From contig NZ_JBBNAC010000001.1 of NCBI RefSeq assembly GCF_037996825.1, positions 2,294,001-2,358,000 on the forward strand: a stretch of DNA of 64,000 bases, in the 5' to 3' direction. Position 1 is the first letter of the stretch. Each line of letters begins with the position of its first letter. The notes beneath the pieces were generated by a model. The model was not told where the DNA came from. It saw only the letters and a program-made list of their open reading frames with translations, and did no database searches. Below, piece by piece: positions 60,914 through 64,000 of the stretch. Both the position numbers and the translations under genes were made by a program. The DNA is from Bdellovibrio sp. BCCA. Its GTDB lineage: Bacteria > Bdellovibrionota > Bdellovibrionia > Bdellovibrionales > Bdellovibrionaceae.

Positions 60914-61483
60914 ATGGCACAAAAACAACTCATCCTCGCAAGTACGTCTAAATACCGCCAAGAGCTGCTTTCTCGATTGGCTTACGGTTTCACGGCTCAG
61001 GCCCCTTTGATCGACGAAGAAAAAGAGAAAGATCCGAGCCTTTCTCCAAGAGCTTTGGCGGAAAAGTTGGCCGAACTTAAAGCGGCAAGCCTTAAGGGCG
61101 CGGACCGCGTCGTGATTGGCGGCGATCAGCTTGTGGCGTTTGAAGGACGTATTTTAGGAAAGTCCCATACGGCAGAAAAAGCCGTCGAACAGTTGCTTGC
61201 CATGCAGGGAAAAGTTCATGAACTTATCACGGCGATCTGTGTGTTTGATGGAGATAAAAAGATTTCCTATACCGATATCACGCGCATGCACATGAAAAAA
61301 CTTTCCCGTGAGCAAGCGGAACGCTACGTGAAGTTGGATATGCCGACGGATTGCGCTGGAAGTTATAAAATCGAAAAACATGGCATTATGCTTTTTGATA
61401 AAATTGAAAGCCAAGATTTCACCGCGATTCAAGGTTTACCCTTGATTGAACTCAGCAAAATATTAGAGAATGTGGGACTATGA
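60914..61483 (+). CDS. Maf/YceF-type nucleotide pyrophosphatase
   Basis: 189 residues, the family length. LILASTSKYRQELL opens the fold, followed by VVIGGDQLVAFEGRILGKS (about 66-84, catalytic Asp). The C-terminal segment MPTDCAGSYKIEKHGIMLF with LPLIELSKIL fits the YceF subgroup, which hydrolyses 7-methyl-GTP; the Maf/YhdE subgroup (dTTP/UTP) differs there. Cytoplasmic house-cleaning of modified nucleotides. The cytidine deaminase gene follows after two small hairpins. Confidence 0.9.
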   Translation: MAQKQLILASTSKYRQELLSRLAYGFTAQAPLIDEEKEKDPSLSPRALAEKLAELKAASLKGADRVVIGGDQLVAFEGRILGKSHTAEKAVEQLLAMQGKVHELITAICVFDGDKKISYTDITRMHMKKLSREQAERYVKLDMPTDCAGSYKIEKHGIMLFDKIESQDFTAIQGLPLIELSKILENVGL

Positions 61484-61522
61484 GCGGCTTGCGCCGCAGG
61501 ATGTGGAGCGAGCTCGGCTCGC
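61484..61522 (+). other. Two tandem GC-rich hairpins between maf and cdd
   Basis: GCGGC-TTGC-GCCGC (61484-61497) directly follows the Maf stop, and GCGAGC-TCG-GCTCGC (61508-61522) follows after 10 bases. No U-run follows either one, so they may act as mRNA processing or stabilising elements between the two nucleotide-metabolism genes, or be a repeat unit. Confidence 0.45.
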
Positions 61523-61536
61523 GGAACTGGACTTAA

Positions 61537-61941
61537 ATGACAGAAACACAAAAAAAACTTTTCGATGCTGCTAGCGACGCTCAAAAAAGAGCTCACGCTC
61601 CCTACTCTAACGCTTTGATCGGCGCTGCGGTCCTGATGAGTGACGGACGTATTTTTTCTGGATGCAATGTTGAAAATGCCTCTTTCGGCGGAACGGTTTG
61701 CGCAGAACGTGTGGCGATTTTTAAAGCCGTCAGCGAAGGCGCTCCAAAACAAATCAAAGAGGTTTTGGTGGTCAGCGACGCTGAAAAACCATGGCCTCCT
61801 TGCGGATTTTGCCGTCAGGTGATTGCAGAGTTTGCCAATGAACAAACCGTGATTCACACAGCCAATCTTCAAGGTAAAATAAAAAGCTTCCAGTTCCCGG
61901 AAATTTTCCCTGAAGCTTTCACACCAAAACACCTAGATTAA
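61537..61941 (+). CDS. cdd: Cytidine deaminase
   Basis: 134 residues, the homotetrameric form. The zinc motifs are complete: GCNVENASFGGTVCAERVAI, where CAE carries the first zinc Cys and catalytic Glu, and PCGFCRQVI with the other two Cys. CNVEN holds the substrate ribose. Reaction: cytidine or deoxycytidine to uridine or deoxyuridine, pyrimidine salvage, cytoplasm. It is followed by a strong hairpin terminator shared with the converging gene. Confidence 0.95.
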   Translation: MTETQKKLFDAASDAQKRAHAPYSNALIGAAVLMSDGRIFSGCNVENASFGGTVCAERVAIFKAVSEGAPKQIKEVLVVSDAEKPWPPCGFCRQVIAEFANEQTVIHTANLQGKIKSFQFPEIFPEAFTPKHLD

Positions 61942-61946
61942 GAGGA

Positions 61947-61967
61947 AAAAGGTACCTGGTACCTTTT
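61947..61967. terminator. Bidirectional terminator with GGTACC arms
   Basis: AAAAGGTACC-T-GGTACCTTTT. Because the arms are palindromic the practical fold is AAAAGGTA-CCTGG-TACCTTTT, an 8-bp stem with A- and T-runs on both sides. It serves cdd and the converging EEP gene. Confidence 0.8.
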
Positions 61968-61970
61968 CTT

Positions 61971-63047
61971 TTATCTGAATTTTTCAAAGTAAGAGTTGAA
62001 AGCACCCGTGCGATTTTTAAGCTGGCTTGAAAGCTGCTGCACAAGAGTGATGTAAGGTTTAAATTCTTCACCTTTTTCTTCTTTTAAGATGTACTCAGCG
62101 ACCGCCAACATTTCAATTGTGTCTGTACGACGAGCTTCCAACGCTTTTTCAGTGATCTGCGATGTTTCAGGCTCTACGGAAAGCTCCACACGCACACCAT
62201 AGTGATCAGACCAAGGCTCGCGAGGAGTTCCGCGCATATTAACTTGGCCTTCTGTCGCTTTCAAGGTTGTGCCCGACTCACCCACGTTTGAGAAAAAGAT
62301 GTAGTCAAACGTATGATCTGAGAGCATCCAACCTAAGGGGTTTCCATAGCAGTATGTGCAATAGCCCTTCGGATATTGTCCTAAATACTCTTCCATTGAG
62401 TCATGCGCTCCTAATGTCTTCATTAGGAATTTTCTTTCAACGCTGTCGATGTCGGAATTAAAATCTCCAGAGAACACAAGCTTCAACTGTTGATGCTTTA
62501 AGCGCCATTGCAAGATGTCCAAAATCTGCGTGATACGAACGGCCTTCGATGTGGGGTGCAAATGCGTATTCATGAAAAAGAAATCTTCATCGATACCAAA
62601 GAAATTAGATCTCACGATATGGTAAGCTTTTTTAACGTTAAAAGCAGAGCGAACTGAGTCAAGAACCCCGCCTTCATTGTTGACGTTAAAGTCCACAGTT
62701 TGGCGGCCTTTGATATCGCCCATAAAAAACGACATCAAACCGATCTTTTCATCTTTATTTGGAGCGCTGATATTATATTGATGTTTTAAACTTTTTTCGA
62801 ATTGAACAATGTGTGAGTCATTCCAAACTTCTTGCAAGTGCACCACATCACACTTGGGAATCCCTTGTAAGAAACCCGCGATTCGCTCTGTGCGACCTTC
62901 GATATTTTTTGCGTAAATCGGCCCATAGGCATTGAAGTTTTGAACACAAAAACGAGGAGGACGAGGGTCCGCCTGCCAGTATTGCTCAGCCTTTACTTGT
63001 GCAGAAAACAACAACGTTCCAAGTACCAAAAGCTTTGAAATGCCCAT
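61971..63047 (-). CDS. Secreted endonuclease/exonuclease/phosphatase-fold enzyme
   Basis: 358 residues. Signal peptide MGISKLLVLGTLLFSAQVKA. EEP landmarks in order: VQNFNAYG (Asn), VVHLQEVW (catalytic Glu, about 73), FFMNTHLHPTS (His), VFSGDFNSDI (Asp/Asn), and paired LSDHTFDYIFF and WSDHYGVRVEL (final Asp-His). This motif set fits DNase I-like nucleases or neutral sphingomyelinases; exported DNase or phospholipase activity is possible. About 90 residues of Glu/Lys-rich helix follow the catalytic domain. GAGGG lies before the ATG. A secreted hydrolase fits a predator, but the substrate is not determined. Confidence 0.85.
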   Translation of the reverse strand: MGISKLLVLGTLLFSAQVKAEQYWQADPRPPRFCVQNFNAYGPIYAKNIEGRTERIAGFLQGIPKCDVVHLQEVWNDSHIVQFEKSLKHQYNISAPNKDEKIGLMSFFMGDIKGRQTVDFNVNNEGGVLDSVRSAFNVKKAYHIVRSNFFGIDEDFFFMNTHLHPTSKAVRITQILDILQWRLKHQQLKLVFSGDFNSDIDSVERKFLMKTLGAHDSMEEYLGQYPKGYCTYCYGNPLGWMLSDHTFDYIFFSNVGESGTTLKATEGQVNMRGTPREPWSDHYGVRVELSVEPETSQITEKALEARRTDTIEMLAVAEYILKEEKGEEFKPYITLVQQLSSQLKNRTGAFNSYFEKFR

Positions 63048-63160
63048 AGTCTGCCCTCACGGATTTATTCCTAAGGGTCTACATTCAATTCCCATACAAA
63101 GCCGAGAACCCTTTCAGTTTGTTTTAAGCTGTCTAAGTTTGATACAGGGCGCTCTTTCGC

Positions 63161-63898
63161 CTACATCTTCACCCAAATATACTTGCCGTTTGCGACCTCA
63201 TCGCAGGTCAATGACACCAACTGATCTTGTTGATTCTTACAAGAACCCGTGGTTCCCACTTGCACTTGCGCTGATCCCAAAAGCTTTCCTAAAAAGTTTT
63301 TAGGTCCAAGACATTTTTTATTTTCGAACTCCGCACATGTTGGATAAACAGGTTTTGTTCGTCGGGTATCGACGTAAGAATAAAAGTTAGCGGTAGGCCC
63401 AAAGACATCGTCCCACAAGCCAATGCTAATTCCCTGATTGCCCTTCATCGCCATATATTGGTTTTTTCGAAGCTGAGGCTTCACGTGCTTAAGAAGATAA
63501 CTTTGCAAGTCCTCGCTGTCACTTGTCGCCAAGCACGCCGTGTTGTCGTACTCAATAGAAATGCCTTTGCTTTTCATTGTCGGTAAAAGAACGTAATCAA
63601 TATAGTTCTTGGTTTGATCACTGCTACTCCAGTGCCCCACATATCCTAGGATCAATTTATTTCCAGCCATATGAGGAAGATTAAGAGGCGCATAGCGGTC
63701 GCCGATCTCACGCACATCCCACGAGTCACACTTGTTCTGTTTGATCAGACGATTGAGCCAGGAGTTGCATCCCATTCGATAGTACTTCATTTCCGCTTTG
63801 ATCGTCGTATCGATTTCACATAGACATGTCGTCGCACTCGCCGCCGAGGAAAGACCTAAAAGACTTAACAATAAGAGCAATGACTTCTTCATGAACAT
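63161..63898 (-). CDS. Exported Cys-rich protein
   Basis: 245 residues from the ATG at 63896-63898, six bases after AGGAG; a second ATG two codons in is possible. Signal peptide ends SAASA. The mature protein has about nine Cys, including TTCLCEID at its start and pairs near the C-terminus (GSCKNQQDQL, LTCDEV), suggesting several disulfides. A GNQGISIGLWDDVFG block and YIDYVLLPTMKSKGISIEYD suggest a compact alpha/beta fold, perhaps related to glycosidase or TIM-barrel proteins, but I recognise no family. Not in the same operon as the EEP gene (113-base gap). Confidence 0.65.
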   Translation of the reverse strand: MFMKKSLLLLLSLLGLSSAASATTCLCEIDTTIKAEMKYYRMGCNSWLNRLIKQNKCDSWDVREIGDRYAPLNLPHMAGNKLILGYVGHWSSSDQTKNYIDYVLLPTMKSKGISIEYDNTACLATSDSEDLQSYLLKHVKPQLRKNQYMAMKGNQGISIGLWDDVFGPTANFYSYVDTRRTKPVYPTCAEFENKKCLGPKNFLGKLLGSAQVQVGTTGSCKNQQDQLVSLTCDEVANGKYIWVKM

Positions 63899-64000
63899 AC
63901 GGGACTCCTTGCTTATGATGGATTCCTTAGCAAGATAAAGACCTGCAGAAAAATTATTGAAATGCTCTTAAAGTGATATCCACTGTGGTTTCTTTGAGCG

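Noticed and set aside
1-64000. Mobile elements, CRISPR arrays, prophage, tRNA or rRNA genes
   Set aside because: I saw no transposase, integrase, regular direct repeats with spacers or cloverleaf-forming segment; the inverted repeats found are isolated and small.

Overview
The window looks like chromosomal DNA of a Gram-negative deltaproteobacterial-type predator, most likely a Bdellovibrio or close relative (Bdellovibrionota). This rests on gene content: LPS core and Kdo-type transferases, a very high share of exported proteins (signal peptides, lipoboxes, beta-barrels ending in Phe), secreted hydrolases, a FabMG-type reductase, a DUF4388 response regulator and a CheA-like kinase. The species assignment is inference. 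Genes are tightly packed: no gene-free stretch exceeds about 200 bases. I see no tRNA, rRNA, CRISPR array, transposase, integrase or prophage gene.

Layout. 1-4.9 kb: minus-strand run of an outer-membrane barrel, an EF-hand lipoprotein, a second barrel-like protein and the start of a THUMP-type RNA methyltransferase. 5.0-7.3 kb: two coupled LPS glycosyltransferase genes. 7.3-13.3 kb: a periplasmic binding protein, a small Cys-rich secreted protein, and a barrel plus a 1108-residue lipoprotein with an aerolysin-like Ser/Thr hairpin. 13.4-22.1 kb: a methyltransferase behind a perfect palindrome, a PEBP protein, a BtuF-like protein divergent from a FabMG/RNase Z-like pair, a phospholipase D, and an ATPase coupled to a barrel protein. 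22.1-31.6 kb: a signalling island with REC-DUF4388-TPR, STAS and SpoIIE phosphatase on one strand, FecR plus an Hpt/CheA-like kinase on the other, and a CheY-like regulator. 31.6-40.4 kb: a ChaN-like protein, rpmG-dcd, a second copy of the barrel/EF-hand lipoprotein module, an alpha/beta hydrolase and an M14 carboxypeptidase. 40.5-53.8 kb: DUF1338, HD-GYP, a small barrel, a Gly-rich lipoprotein, an S8 protease coupled to a 1138-residue exported protein, a papain-like protein and a second large barrel paralogue. 54-64 kb: mostly housekeeping (flavin reductase, EamA transporter, DUF475, compact UvrA, Fur, FolE2, Maf, cytidine deaminase), then a secreted EEP-fold enzyme and a Cys-rich exported protein.

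The best candidate for an undescribed system is the duplicated two-gene module (3533-4885 with 1243-3543; 37017-38453 with 33941-37027). In both copies a barrel gene ends inside the start of an EF-hand lipoprotein gene with the same 11-base overlap, which suggests a co-translated calcium-responsive outer-membrane complex. Other strong leads are the aerolysin-like lipoprotein, a UvrA lacking most of its insertion domain, the S8 protease/giant-protein pair, and the partner-switching island without an obvious dedicated anti-sigma kinase. Several divergent or convergent junctions carry symmetrical DNA: the dyad promoter at 15.6 kb, the palindromes at 13.4 and 60.9 kb, and shared hairpin terminators.
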